The translations under genes and the position numbers were made by a program. The notes beneath the pieces were generated by a model. That model was given only the letters and a program-made list of their open reading frames with translations, was not told the DNA's origin and made no database searches. A DNA stretch of 64,000 nt from Streptomyces sp. AM 4-1-1 (GTDB lineage Bacteria; Actinomycetota; Actinomycetes; Streptomycetales; Streptomycetaceae), in the NCBI RefSeq assembly GCF_029167625.1, contig NZ_CP119145.1, forward strand, positions 2,976,001 to 3,040,000, given 5' to 3'. This document shows positions 45,229 through 52,938 of this stretch, one piece after another (positions within the stretch are counted from its first letter, which is position 1; every line of letters starts with the position of its first letter).

Positions 45229-46014
45229 TCAGTGGCTGAGTCGGGCGAACTTCCGTACCGCCAGCGGGAGGAACACCGCGAGCAGCGCCACCGGCCAGGC
45301 CACCGCGAGCAGTTCGGCGTGGGCCGATGCCCAGGAGTCCGTCACCGCACCCGGGTTGCCGAACAGTCCCCGCACCGCCGTGGCCGTCGCCGACATCGGG
45401 TTCCATTCGACGACCGCGCCCAGCCATCCCGGCATCGACCCGGGCGTCGCGAAGACGTTGGAGAGGAAGCCCACCGGCCAGATCAGGATCTGCACGGCCT
45501 GCACCATCTCCGGCCGGCCCGCCACCAGCGCCAGCAGGATGCCGATCCACAGCATCGCGAACCGCAGCAGCAGAAGGAGCCCCACCGCGCCCAGCGCCGG
45601 GAGCACCCCGTGGTGCCAGCGCCAGCCGACCGCCCGGCCGACGGCGATCATCACGGCGAGCCCGGCCACCGACTGGAGCATGTCCGCGGCGCTCCGCCCG
45701 ACCAGGAACGCGCCCGAGGCCATCGGCATCGAGCGGAACCGGTCGACGACCCCCTTGCCGAGGTCCCGGGTCACGGCCAGCATCGTCGACTCCAGGCCGA
45801 ACGCCATGGTGAGCGCCAGCGTCCCGGGCACCAGGAACTCGGTGTTGTCGCCGTCGACGCCCGTACCACCGCCGACCAGGTAGTTGAACATCAACAGCAG
45901 CATCACCGGGAAGACCAGCCCGACGACCACCTGCACCGGCTGCCGCGCCCAGTGCGCCAGTTCACGCCGGGTCATCGTCCAGCAGTCGGTCACCGCCCAG
46001 CTCGCCGCGCTCAT
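45229..46014 (-). CDS. ABC-2 type exporter permease (DrrB-like)
   Basis: 261 residues, six membrane helices, typical ABC-2 permease: [19 protein letters not shown] (N-terminal), [21 protein letters not shown]-type [15 protein letters not shown], and [39 protein letters not shown]. Daunorubicin-exporter family. It overlaps the ATPase gene by 4 bp. It forms a homodimer driven by the upstream ATPase; substrate unknown. Co-regulated by the PadR protein (by site arrangement). Confidence 0.94.
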   Translation of the reverse strand: MSAASWAVTDCWTMTRRELAHWARQPVQVVVGLVFPVMLLLMFNYLVGGGTGVDGDNTEFLVPGTLALTMAFGLESTMLAVTRDLGKGVVDRFRSMPMASGAFLVGRSAADMLQSVAGLAVMIAVGRAVGWRWHHGVLPALGAVGLLLLLRFAMLWIGILLALVAGRPEMVQAVQILIWPVGFLSNVFATPGSMPGWLGAVVEWNPMSATATAVRGLFGNPGAVTDSWASAHAELLAVAWPVALLAVFLPLAVRKFARLSH

Positions 46015-46973
46015 GCCGCCACCCCCGTCCGCTCCTCGACGCCGTCCTCGGTGAGGGCGAGGAAGACCTCGTCCAGGGTCGGGCGGCGCACGGTGATGTC
46101 CTCGGCCTCGATGCCCGCCTCCTCCAGTGCGCGCACGGTCCGGGTCAGGGCCGCCATCCGGTCCCGGGCCGGTGCGCTGATCAGCCGTCGGTCCGGGTCC
46201 ACGGCGGCGTCCGCGCCGATCAGCGCGACGGCGGCGCCCAACTCGGTCCCATCACGCACGACGACGTCGATCCGGTCGCCGCCCACCCTCGCCTTCAACT
46301 CGTCGGCCGTGCCCTCGGCGGCCACCCGCCCGCCGTCGACCACCGAGATCCGGTCGGCGAGCTGGTCGGCCTCCTCCAGATACTGCGTGGTGAGCAGTAC
46401 GGTCGCGCCGCCGCCGACCAGCGAGCGGACCGCGCTCCACACCTCGGTCCTGCCGCGCGGGTCGAGACCCGTCGTCGGCTCGTCCAGGAACAGCACCTCC
46501 GGATCGGTGATCAGCGAGGCGGCCAGGTCGAGCCGCCGCCGCATCCCTCCGCTGTAGCGGGCGACCGCCTTGCGGCCGGTGTCCGCGAGCCCGAACCGGT
46601 CGAGCAGTTCGTCGGCGCGGGCCCCGGCCGGGCGCGCGCCCAGGTGGTGGAGGCGGCCGAACATCTCCAGGTTCTGCCGGCCGCTCAGCTCCTCGTCGAC
46701 CGCCGCGTGCTGGCCGAGCAGTCCGATCCGCCGCCGCACCTCGTACGCCTGGGTGCGCACGTCGTGTCCCGCCACCTCCACCCGGCCCCCGTCGTGCCGC
46801 AGCAGCGTGGCGAGGACCCGTACCGCCGTGGTCTTGCCCGCCCCGTTGGGGCCGAGCAGGCCGTGCACCGTGCCGCGCGGGACCGCGAGGTCCAGTCCGT
46901 CCAGGGCGCGCTTCTCCCCGTACCTCTTGTGCACGCCTGTCATGACGATCGCGTCCGTCAACGTCCTCACCAC
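46011..46973 (-). CDS. ABC exporter ATP-binding protein (DrrA-like)
   Basis: 320 residues. Walker [10 protein letters not shown], signature [12 protein letters not shown], Walker [15 protein letters not shown], and switch His/Gln region [15 protein letters not shown]. The C-terminal DrrA-specific domain with [11 protein letters not shown] is present. Family exports drugs such as daunorubicin. The gene starts 9 bp after a 16-bp palindrome, so the palindrome probably overlaps its promoter or leader. Confidence 0.95.
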   Translation of the reverse strand: MVRTLTDAIVMTGVHKRYGEKRALDGLDLAVPRGTVHGLLGPNGAGKTTAVRVLATLLRHDGGRVEVAGHDVRTQAYEVRRRIGLLGQHAAVDEELSGRQNLEMFGRLHHLGARPAGARADELLDRFGLADTGRKAVARYSGGMRRRLDLAASLITDPEVLFLDEPTTGLDPRGRTEVWSAVRSLVGGGATVLLTTQYLEEADQLADRISVVDGGRVAAEGTADELKARVGGDRIDVVVRDGTELGAAVALIGADAAVDPDRRLISAPARDRMAALTRTVRALEEAGIEAEDITVRRPTLDEVFLALTEDGVEERTGVAA

Positions 46974-46982
46974 TCCCCCTCT

Positions 46983-46998
46983 TAGTCAAATTTGACTA
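46983..46998. promoter_or_regulatory. Perfect 16-bp palindrome before the exporter operon
   Basis: TAGTCAAATTTGACTA is a perfect inverted repeat. It is 10 bp upstream of the drrA-like start codon and 43 bp downstream of the padR stop codon. It belongs to a set of three related sites (consensus about TRGTCAAANTTGACYA). PadR proteins bind such A/T-centred palindromes (family knowledge); the match to this PadR is inference. Confidence 0.75.
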
Positions 46999-47028
46999 GA
47001 CGGTCGAGGATAACCAGTCCGGACCCAT

Positions 47029-47044
47029 TGGTCAAACTTGATCA
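47029..47044. promoter_or_regulatory. Second PadR-type palindrome, overlapping the padR stop codon
   Basis: TGGTCAAACTTGATCA, imperfect inverted repeat (6 of 8 positions matched), 46 bp centre-to-centre from the perfect palindrome. It overlaps the stop codon of padR, so the exporter promoter region is shared with the 3' end of the regulator gene. Confidence 0.6.
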
Positions 47045-47683
47045 GTGAGCGTCCCGGGGGTCGGACACCCCGGTCGCGTACGGATTCTCCTGGCCCTCGG
47101 CGAGCACCGCGACGAACGGCTCGCCCTCGCCCGCGAAGGTGTAGGCACCACCCTCGATGCGCTCGATCAGGCCCTCGGTCCACTCCGCCCCCGCATCCGC
47201 GGAGTGGACCCACATGTTCATGATCTCGCCGATGTGCCCGATCGACTCGGGCCCGTCCTCCGGCGTGTAGTGGTCCGTGACCGAGGCCCGCCAGGCCCTG
47301 ATGGCCGCCACCCGCCGTCTGAGCAGCGCCACCGCCTCGACCCGCTCCAGATCGACGACGAAGCCGAGGCCCGCCGAGAGCACGTCCATCTTCTGGTCGT
47401 ACGTGACCAGCGAGGCGCGCAGCAGCGTGAAGTACTCCTCGGTGCCGCGCCCGGTGATCTCGTACTCCGTGCGGGGCGGACCGCCCGCGGTGCTCGGGGC
47501 CACCTCGTGGGCGAGCAGCAACCCCTGCTTGGCCATCTGCTTCAGCGCGTGGTAGACGGAACCCGGCTTGGCGGTGGACCACTCGTGGGCACCCCAGTAC
47601 TCCAGGTCGTTGCGGACCTGATAGCCGTGCGCCCGGCCGTGCTGTCGTACGGCGCCGAGGACCAGCAGCCGGATCGCGGACAT
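47042..47683 (-). CDS. PadR-family transcriptional regulator
   Basis: 213 residues from the ATG at 47683. N-terminal winged helix: SAIRLLVLGAVRQHGRAHGYQV, WSTAKPGSVYHALKQM, RTEYEITGRG (wing). The C-terminal half is the Vir_act_alpha_C-type dimerisation helices. PadR repressors often autoregulate and control the neighbouring drug exporter. Here the exporter operon starts 69 bp downstream and palindromes lie at both ends of the gene. Inducer unknown. Confidence 0.94.
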   Translation of the reverse strand: MSAIRLLVLGAVRQHGRAHGYQVRNDLEYWGAHEWSTAKPGSVYHALKQMAKQGLLLAHEVAPSTAGGPPRTEYEITGRGTEEYFTLLRASLVTYDQKMDVLSAGLGFVVDLERVEAVALLRRRVAAIRAWRASVTDHYTPEDGPESIGHIGEIMNMWVHSADAGAEWTEGLIERIEGGAYTFAGEGEPFVAVLAEGQENPYATGVSDPRDAH

Positions 47684-47697
47684 ACCACCCGTCTTTC

Positions 47698-47713
47698 TAC
47701 TCAATTTTGACCA
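47698..47713. promoter_or_regulatory. Third PadR-type palindrome, upstream of padR
   Basis: TACTCAATTTTGACCA, partly symmetric, 15 bp upstream of the padR start codon and overlapping the end of the DinB-like gene. It resembles the two palindromes downstream of padR and so supports negative autoregulation. Confidence 0.6.
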
Positions 47714-48261
47714 GGGTAGCCCGCCCCCTTCGCCTCGTCGGCGATCAGCTCGAAGGCGGTACGGCCGTCCAGCGACTCACGGATGATGTCGGCGTGCCCG
47801 GCGTGCCGGGCGGTCTCCTCGACGAGGTGGACCAGCAGCCAGCGCATCGAACACTGTTCGTCCTTCGGGAACCAGGGCGCCTCGGGCAGCGGGAAGGTCC
47901 CGTTCATGTCCTCCACCGAGCGGATGAACTTCTCGGTCTGCGCGGAGACGTCGGCCCAGAACTCCAGCATCTCGCGCACGGTCTCGTCGCCGACCAGACG
48001 GAAGCTCTCCGCCCAGGTCTCCTGGGTGCGCCGCTTCTCGTTCGGCTGCCGCTGGGCCATCCGCAGCCAGTTCAGCTCCGTCTCGGCGCAGTGCTTGAGC
48101 AGCCCGGAGAGCGACAGCTCACTGGCGCTCGGCCGGCTCGCGGCCTGCTCCTCGGTGAGTCCGAGCAGGGAGCGCCGAACGGCGCCGCGCTGGGCCTCGA
48201 CAAAGGCGAGGAGCATTCCGCGCTCGTCCTCGGGGGCTCCTGCGGGAACGTGCGTGACCAT
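47701..48261 (-). CDS. DinB/DUF664-family protein (mycothiol-dependent enzyme fold)
   Basis: 186 residues with a four-helix DinB-like bundle. The metal-binding histidines are LLKHCAETE, and HLVEETARHAGHAD near residue 145. Members of this actinobacterial family include mycothiol S-transferases and maleylpyruvate isomerase relatives; a mycothiol-dependent detoxifying role is possible but not shown. It lies immediately upstream of padR on the same strand, so a polycistronic transcript DinB-padR is possible. Confidence 0.88.
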   Translation of the reverse strand: MVTHVPAGAPEDERGMLLAFVEAQRGAVRRSLLGLTEEQAASRPSASELSLSGLLKHCAETELNWLRMAQRQPNEKRRTQETWAESFRLVGDETVREMLEFWADVSAQTEKFIRSVEDMNGTFPLPEAPWFPKDEQCSMRWLLVHLVEETARHAGHADIIRESLDGRTAFELIADEAKGAGYPGQN

Positions 48262-48321
48262 GGTGTGTCCGTCCGTCGTGGGCCTGCGCCCGGTGTGTTT
48301 CTCGCCGACACCGGTAAAGCT

Positions 48322-48360
48322 ACGGGCCCTTCAGGACAGCTTCTGTCCTAAAGGGCCCGT
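48322..48360 (-). terminator. Long stem-loop terminator after the aldehyde dehydrogenase gene
   Basis: ACGGGCCCTT-C-AGGACAG, loop CTT, CTGTCCT-A-AAGGGCCCGT: an 18-position stem with only one C/A mismatch. It lies about 60 bp after the dehydrogenase stop codon on the minus strand and before the DinB gene, and would work in either direction. Followed by A/G-rich sequence rather than a U-run. Confidence 0.88.
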
Positions 48361-48419
48361 CGGGCGGGGGCAGTTCACAGGCCGGCATCGGCCCCCTGGC
48401 GGACAGGGGGGCGACGGCG

Positions 48420-49877
48420 TCAGAACGGGAACCGGGAGCGGCCGTGCTGCACCGAGATCCACTTCTGGGTGGTGAACGCCTCCAGCATCGACTCGCCGTT
48501 CAGCCGGCCGACACCGGAGTGCTTCTCGCCGCCGAAGGGGACGATCGGCTCGTCGTGGACGGTGCTGTCGTTGATGTGGATCATGCCGGTCTCGATCCGG
48601 CGGGCGAAGCGCACGCCGCGCTCCACGTCCCCGGTGTGCACCGCGCCACTCAGCCCGTACGGGGTGTCGTTGGCGATCCGTACCGCCTCCTCCTCGCCGT
48701 CGAACGGCACCAGGATCGCCACCGGGCCGAAGATCTCCTGCGTCAGCAGGGGGGAGTCGGCGGCCAGTCCGGTCAGCACCGAGGGGCTGACGAGGTTGCC
48801 GTCGACGCCGCCGTGCAGCAGCGCCGTGGCGCCCGCGGCCACGGCCTGGTCGACGAGCTTGGACACGGATTCGGCCTGGGTGGAGTTGATCAGCGGGCCG
48901 ATGTGGGTCGCCGGGTCCGCCGGGTCGCCGACCCGGAGCGAGCCGACCTTGGCGACGAACTTCTCGCTGAACTCCTTCTCGACCTTCCGGTCCACCAGGA
49001 TTCGGTTCGCCGCCATGCAGACCTGGCCCTGGTGCACGTACCGGCTGAAGACCGCGGCGTCCACGGCGTAGTCGATGTCGGCGTCGTCCAGGACGATGAG
49101 CGCGCTGTTGCCGCCGAGTTCCAGCACCGAGCGCTTGAAGTTGGCCGCGCACACGGTCGCCACGTGCCGCCCGACCGCGTCGGAGCCGGTGAAGGAGATG
49201 ACCTTGGGGACCGGGTGCTCGATCAGCATGTCGCCGATCTCCGCGATGTCGGTGATCACCACGTTCAGCAGTCCGCCCGGCAGCCCCGCGTCCTCGAACA
49301 GCTTCGCCACCAGGGCGCCACCGCAGATCGGTGTGTTCTGGTGCGGCTTGAGGACCACGGCGTTGCCGAGTGCCAGGGCCGGGGCCACCGACTTGATCGA
49401 CAGCAGGAACGGGAAGTTGAACGGGCTGATGACACCGACCACGCCGACCGGGACCCGGTAGACCCGGTTCTCCTTGCCGTCGACCGGCGAGGGAAGGATG
49501 CGGCCGGTGGACTGGAGCGAGAGGTGGACCGCCTCGCGCAGGAACTCCTTGACGAGGTGCAGCTCGAAGGCCGCCTTCAGCCGGGTGCCGCCCAGCTCCG
49601 CGACGATGGCGTCGCTGATCTCCTCCTCGCGGTCCTCGACGATCCGCAGCGCCCGCTCGAAGACCAGCCGTCGCGAGTACGGGTTGGTCTCGGCCCATGC
49701 CTTCTGCGCGCGCTCGGCCGCCCGGTACGCCCGGTCCACCTCGTCGGCCGTGGCCACGGTGATCGACGCGAGCCGGTCACCGTTGTACGGATTGAAATCG
49801 ATGATGTCCCAGGAACCGCTCCCCGGCTTCCACTCACCGTCGATGTACTGATGGGCCAGGTCAGTGAAGAAGGACAT
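48420..49877 (-). CDS. NAD-dependent aldehyde dehydrogenase (vanillin/benzaldehyde dehydrogenase-like)
   Basis: 485 residues, full length. PFNFPFLLSIKSVAPALALGN and VLKPHQNTPICGG (cofactor), LELGGNSALIVLDDAD (catalytic Glu), GQVCMAANRI (catalytic Cys), EIFGPVA and FGGEKHSGVGRLNG are conserved. The arrangement of PHQNTP and the C-terminal SVQHGRSRFPF resembles benzaldehyde/vanillin dehydrogenases, so an aromatic aldehyde is plausible; the substrate is not settled by sequence. A hairpin terminator follows. Confidence 0.9.
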   Translation of the reverse strand: MSFFTDLAHQYIDGEWKPGSGSWDIIDFNPYNGDRLASITVATADEVDRAYRAAERAQKAWAETNPYSRRLVFERALRIVEDREEEISDAIVAELGGTRLKAAFELHLVKEFLREAVHLSLQSTGRILPSPVDGKENRVYRVPVGVVGVISPFNFPFLLSIKSVAPALALGNAVVLKPHQNTPICGGALVAKLFEDAGLPGGLLNVVITDIAEIGDMLIEHPVPKVISFTGSDAVGRHVATVCAANFKRSVLELGGNSALIVLDDADIDYAVDAAVFSRYVHQGQVCMAANRILVDRKVEKEFSEKFVAKVGSLRVGDPADPATHIGPLINSTQAESVSKLVDQAVAAGATALLHGGVDGNLVSPSVLTGLAADSPLLTQEIFGPVAILVPFDGEEEAVRIANDTPYGLSGAVHTGDVERGVRFARRIETGMIHINDSTVHDEPIVPFGGEKHSGVGRLNGESMLEAFTTQKWISVQHGRSRFPF

Positions 49878-49930
49878 GAGATCCCTTACCGCAGAGCCGA
49901 CAACTGATGTCCGGTCATCGTACTTATGTT

Positions 49931-50794
49931 TCAGGAGAGTTGGAGTAGACCACGCAACAGGTCCCGGCTTTCGTCCGGATCGGGGCTGTCCCCCTGGAGC
50001 CGGCCCATCACCCGCTCGTACTGGACGACGTCCTCGCGCTTGTCGAGATACAGCGCGCTGGTGAGCTGTTCCAAATACACGAGGTCGGACAGGTCCGATT
50101 CGGAGAAGCGCAGCATCGTGAAGGCGCCGCTCTCGCCCGCGTGCCCGCCGAAGCTGAACGGCATCACCTGCACCGTGACGTTGGGCCGCTCGGAAATGTC
50201 TATCAAGTGCTTCAACTGCCCCCGCATGACGGCCCGGTCGCCGTACGGGCGGCGCAGCGCGGACTCGTCGAAGACGACGTGCAGATGAGAGGGGTTCTCG
50301 GACACGAGGATCTTCTGACGTTCCAGCCGCAGGGCGACCCGGCGGTCGATCTCCGCGGTGGTGGCTCCGGTCATGCCCCGTGAGACGACCGCGTGCGCGT
50401 AGTCCTCGGTCTGCAACAGACCGTGTACGAACTGGAGTTCATAGATACGGATGAGTGAGGCGGCACCCTCCAGACCGATATATGTCTGGAACCAGCCGGG
50501 CAGCACATCGCCGTAGCTGTGCCACCAGCCCGCCACATTGGCCGCCCGCACCAGGCCGAGCAGAGCGTCGCGCTCCACCTCGTCCGTGACGCCGTACAGC
50601 GTGAGCAGGTCCTCGACGTCCCTGGTCTTGAAGCTCACCCGTCCCAACTCCATGCGGCTGATCTTCGATTCAGAAGCACGGATGGAGTAGCCGGCCGCCT
50701 CGCGGGTGATGCCACGGGACTCACGCAGCCGCCTGAGTTGCGACCCCAGCAGGATGCGCCGCACCACAGATCCACTCGACTCGTCCGCCGTCAC
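49931..50794 (-). CDS. XRE-family HTH protein with DUF5753 domain (Scr1/WhiJ-like)
   Basis: 287 residues from the GTG at 50794, which has GGGGAAGGG upstream. XRE HTH at the N-terminus: LLGSQLRRLRESRGITREAAGYSIRASESKISRME. The DUF5753 domain follows with GWFQTYIGLE, LLQTEDYA, RQKILVSENPSHLHVVFDESALRRP and ending LRGLLQLS. This class is very numerous in Streptomyces and usually pairs with a small DUF397 protein that antagonises it. An ATP-binding regulator gene is divergent and the DUF397 gene lies beyond it. Confidence 0.94.
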   Translation of the reverse strand: MTADESSGSVVRRILLGSQLRRLRESRGITREAAGYSIRASESKISRMELGRVSFKTRDVEDLLTLYGVTDEVERDALLGLVRAANVAGWWHSYGDVLPGWFQTYIGLEGAASLIRIYELQFVHGLLQTEDYAHAVVSRGMTGATTAEIDRRVALRLERQKILVSENPSHLHVVFDESALRRPYGDRAVMRGQLKHLIDISERPNVTVQVMPFSFGGHAGESGAFTMLRFSESDLSDLVYLEQLTSALYLDKREDVVQYERVMGRLQGDSPDPDESRDLLRGLLQLS

Positions 50795-50985
50795 TGGTCC
50801 GACCCTTCCCCATCGCTTCCCTGGCGTAGGGCTTGCTCCCCCGAGCCCCAAGTGCCGGATTGTGCCATCAAAACGCTTCAGCCCGTACACATTCGATTAC
50901 GGAGATGAGAAGACCGGCCGAAACCTACGAAAGTCAACGTAGGAAGAAATGAGCAAGAACCATCACGGGTGCGGACAGGTCGGTC

Positions 50986-51000
50986 GCGTGCACGTGCATC
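50986..51000 (+). promoter_or_regulatory. 15-bp motif with TGCACGTGCA palindrome upstream of the ATP-binding gene
   Basis: GCGTGCACGTGCATC, containing the perfect 10-bp palindrome TGCACGTGCA at 50989-50998. It is about 120 bp upstream of the start codon of the ATP-binding protein, in the 327-bp gap that holds no gene. Two direct copies of TGCATCTGCCCT follow at 50995-51018. The same 15 bp occur in the opposite orientation upstream of the DUF397 gene. Confidence 0.75.
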
Positions 51001-51121
51001 TGCCCTTGCATCTGCCCTGCGCATTCGGAACGATGGCGATCGCGCACCTGCGTGCTCGTTCGTGTTGTGCCGCTGTACCACCGTAGTTCTGCTACAGCCG
51101 CGAATCCCGGGAGTGCCTCGC

Positions 51122-51697
51122 ATGGGGACGAATGGATCGACGATGCTCGAGCCCTTAAGGCAGGGGCTTCCCCCGATCGATCCCGCCGCTGTCGCCGGGT
51201 CCGCCTCGTGCGCGCTCCCCGCGCGGTACGAAGCGGTGGGCGGGGCAAGGAAGTTCACCAGGACGACCCTGACCCAGTGGGGCCTGGACGACCGCTTCGA
51301 CGATGTGGCGCTGGTCGTCTCCGAACTGGTCACCAACGCCCTGCGGCACGCCGTGGCGCCGGAGACGCGCCGGGAGGCCGCCGAGATACCCCGGCAGTCC
51401 GACCGGGACACCGCCCGGGACGGCATACGGGGGCTCCGCGACGCGGCGGTGCGGCTGCACCTGATGCGCTGGTCCTCACGTCTGGTGTGCGCGGTGCGCG
51501 ATCCCAGTCAGGCGAGCCCGGTCGCGGGCGAGGCGGCGGACTCGGCGGAGTCGGGCCGCGGTCTCTTCCTGGTGGAGTCCTTCAGCGACAGCTGGGGATG
51601 GCACCCGTCCCCGATGCTGGCGGGGGACACCCCGGCCGCCGGTACGCCGCGCGGCAAGGTGGTCTGGGCGCTGTTCCGGCTGACCGACGCCGTATGA
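51122..51697 (+). CDS. ATP-binding regulatory protein (HATPase_c_2, RsbW/AbaA-like)
   Basis: 191 residues from the ATG at 51122; ATG 51143 is an alternative. Single GHKL ATPase domain: N-box ALVVSELVTNALRHAV and G-box ESGRGLFLVESFSDSWGW. There is no histidine phospho-acceptor domain, so it is an anti-sigma/switch kinase-like protein that might phosphorylate an anti-anti-sigma factor or act only by binding. Next to XRE and DUF397 genes as in the abaA and whiJ type clusters. It converges with the DUF397 gene (13-bp gap). Confidence 0.88.
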   Translation: MGTNGSTMLEPLRQGLPPIDPAAVAGSASCALPARYEAVGGARKFTRTTLTQWGLDDRFDDVALVVSELVTNALRHAVAPETRREAAEIPRQSDRDTARDGIRGLRDAAVRLHLMRWSSRLVCAVRDPSQASPVAGEAADSAESGRGLFLVESFSDSWGWHPSPMLAGDTPAAGTPRGKVVWALFRLTDAV

Positions 51698-51710
51698 GGG
51701 CGGGCGGCGG

Positions 51711-51953
51711 TCAGCCGCCCGCCGCCAGATGGTCGAACTCCCCGTCCTTCACGCCGAGCAGCAACGCCTCTATCTCGGCGGGTGTGTACACCAGGGCCGG
51801 CCCGTCGGGGTGGCGCGAATTGCGCATCGCCACATTCCCGCCGGGCAGTTTCGCGAACTCCACGCAGGAGCCCTGCGAGTTGCTGTGTCTGCTCTTCTGC
51901 CAGACGGCTCCGCGAAGCTCTGTGGCCGCCATGCCGTTGTACACGTCGTGCAC
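51711..51953 (-). CDS. DUF397 small regulatory protein
   Basis: 80 residues from the GTG at 51953, with GGGGAG six bases upstream; ATG 51932 would give 73 residues. Core DUF397 sequence: AVWQKSRHSNSQGSCVEFAKLPGGNVAMRNSRHPDG in separate motifs, then FDH near the end. These proteins bind to and modulate XRE/DUF5753 partners. The convergent ATP-binding gene ends 13 bp away. Confidence 0.92.
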   Translation of the reverse strand: MHDVYNGMAATELRGAVWQKSRHSNSQGSCVEFAKLPGGNVAMRNSRHPDGPALVYTPAEIEALLLGVKDGEFDHLAAGG

Positions 51954-52044
51954 AGGACGCTCCCCGAGTTGCAAGGTGCAAGTGTCAACTGATCTCGGAT
52001 CATAGCTGTGTTCATATGCCGATGCATGAGCGCCTGCATGTGCG

Positions 52045-52059
52045 GATGCACGTGCACGC
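52045..52059 (-). promoter_or_regulatory. Second copy of the 15-bp motif, upstream of the DUF397 gene
   Basis: On the minus strand this reads GCGTGCACGTGCATC, identical over all 15 bp to the copy at 50986-51000, with the palindrome at 52047-52056. It is about 90 bp upstream of the DUF397 start. Further CATGCA/GCATGT half-sites lie next to it (about 52020-52045). The same relative orientation and similar distance in both promoters make coincidence unlikely. Confidence 0.75.
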
Positions 52060-52224
52060 CGGGTGTTCCCTCGGTTACAGCTCCGCGGTATCACCCGCGC
52101 ACTCATGTGAAGGATGTCTGAGAAGAAGACGAACGGCATGCCTATTTGGCTCCCGGTACGGCGAGTTGACCGGTGGACGCTGGTAACTTGATCGGGCTTT
52201 CGACCAACAAAGGGGGAATTCCAC

Positions 52225-52752
52225 ATGCGCCGGATCGCACGGGGGACCGCTGTTCTCACCGCCGGACTTGTCACCGCGCTGATACTCAGCGGCTGCGGCG
52301 GTGACGAATCCAGTGACGGAAGTGACAAGAACGACGGCCGTAAGGAGTCGGCCGTGTCGACGGGAGGCGGCTCGGACGGCCGTGACGACGACTCGGGGAA
52401 GTCGGGCGCCGCGGCGCTGGACGGTTCATGGGCGGGGCTGACCGACGGCAAGGCGGTCGTCCTGACGGTGACCGGCGACACGGCCACGCTCGTCGCGGGT
52501 CAGCACGTCTGCCAGGGGTCGGTGAAGAGGGCGGAGAGCGCGACGCTGGCCCTCACCTGTGTCGACGGGGACACCGGGCGGGCGTCGGGCACCGTCGACT
52601 CCCATGACGGGAGCGCCATCGTGGTCTCGTGGGGCGGCGGGATCACGGACAAGCTCACCAGGGCGACGGGGAGCGGTCTGCCCAGCACGCTGCCGTCGAA
52701 TCTGCCGACCGGCATGCCCACCGGTCTGCCGTCGGGCCTGCCCACGCTCTGA
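52225..52752 (+). CDS. Secreted lipoprotein of unknown function
   Basis: 175 residues. Signal peptide with lipobox LSGC, so lipid-modified Cys is about residue 24; a Gly/Ser/Asp-rich linker (residues 25-70) follows. The folded part is about residues 72-150 and contains two Cys residues (QHVCQGSV and ALTCVDG), probably a disulphide. The C-terminus is a repeat of SNLPTGMPTGLPSGLP type. A ribosome binding site AAGGGGGAA is well placed. No known domain. Confidence 0.85.
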   Translation: MRRIARGTAVLTAGLVTALILSGCGGDESSDGSDKNDGRKESAVSTGGGSDGRDDDSGKSGAAALDGSWAGLTDGKAVVLTVTGDTATLVAGQHVCQGSVKRAESATLALTCVDGDTGRASGTVDSHDGSAIVVSWGGGITDKLTRATGSGLPSTLPSNLPTGMPTGLPSGLPTL

Positions 52753-52938
52753 CCAGGACGTGCGGAGGGGGGCGGGGCGTGCGGGCCGGGCGGGACCGGG
52801 GGTGTACCGGGCGTGCGGGCGGCACGCGGCGATGCTGAGCCGGACGCGCGGGCGGGACGCGCGGGGCGACGGGGTGCCGGACGGCGTGCGGGCGGCCTGC
52901 GGATGTGCGAGACGCGTGGGCCTGCCGGGCCTGGGGGT

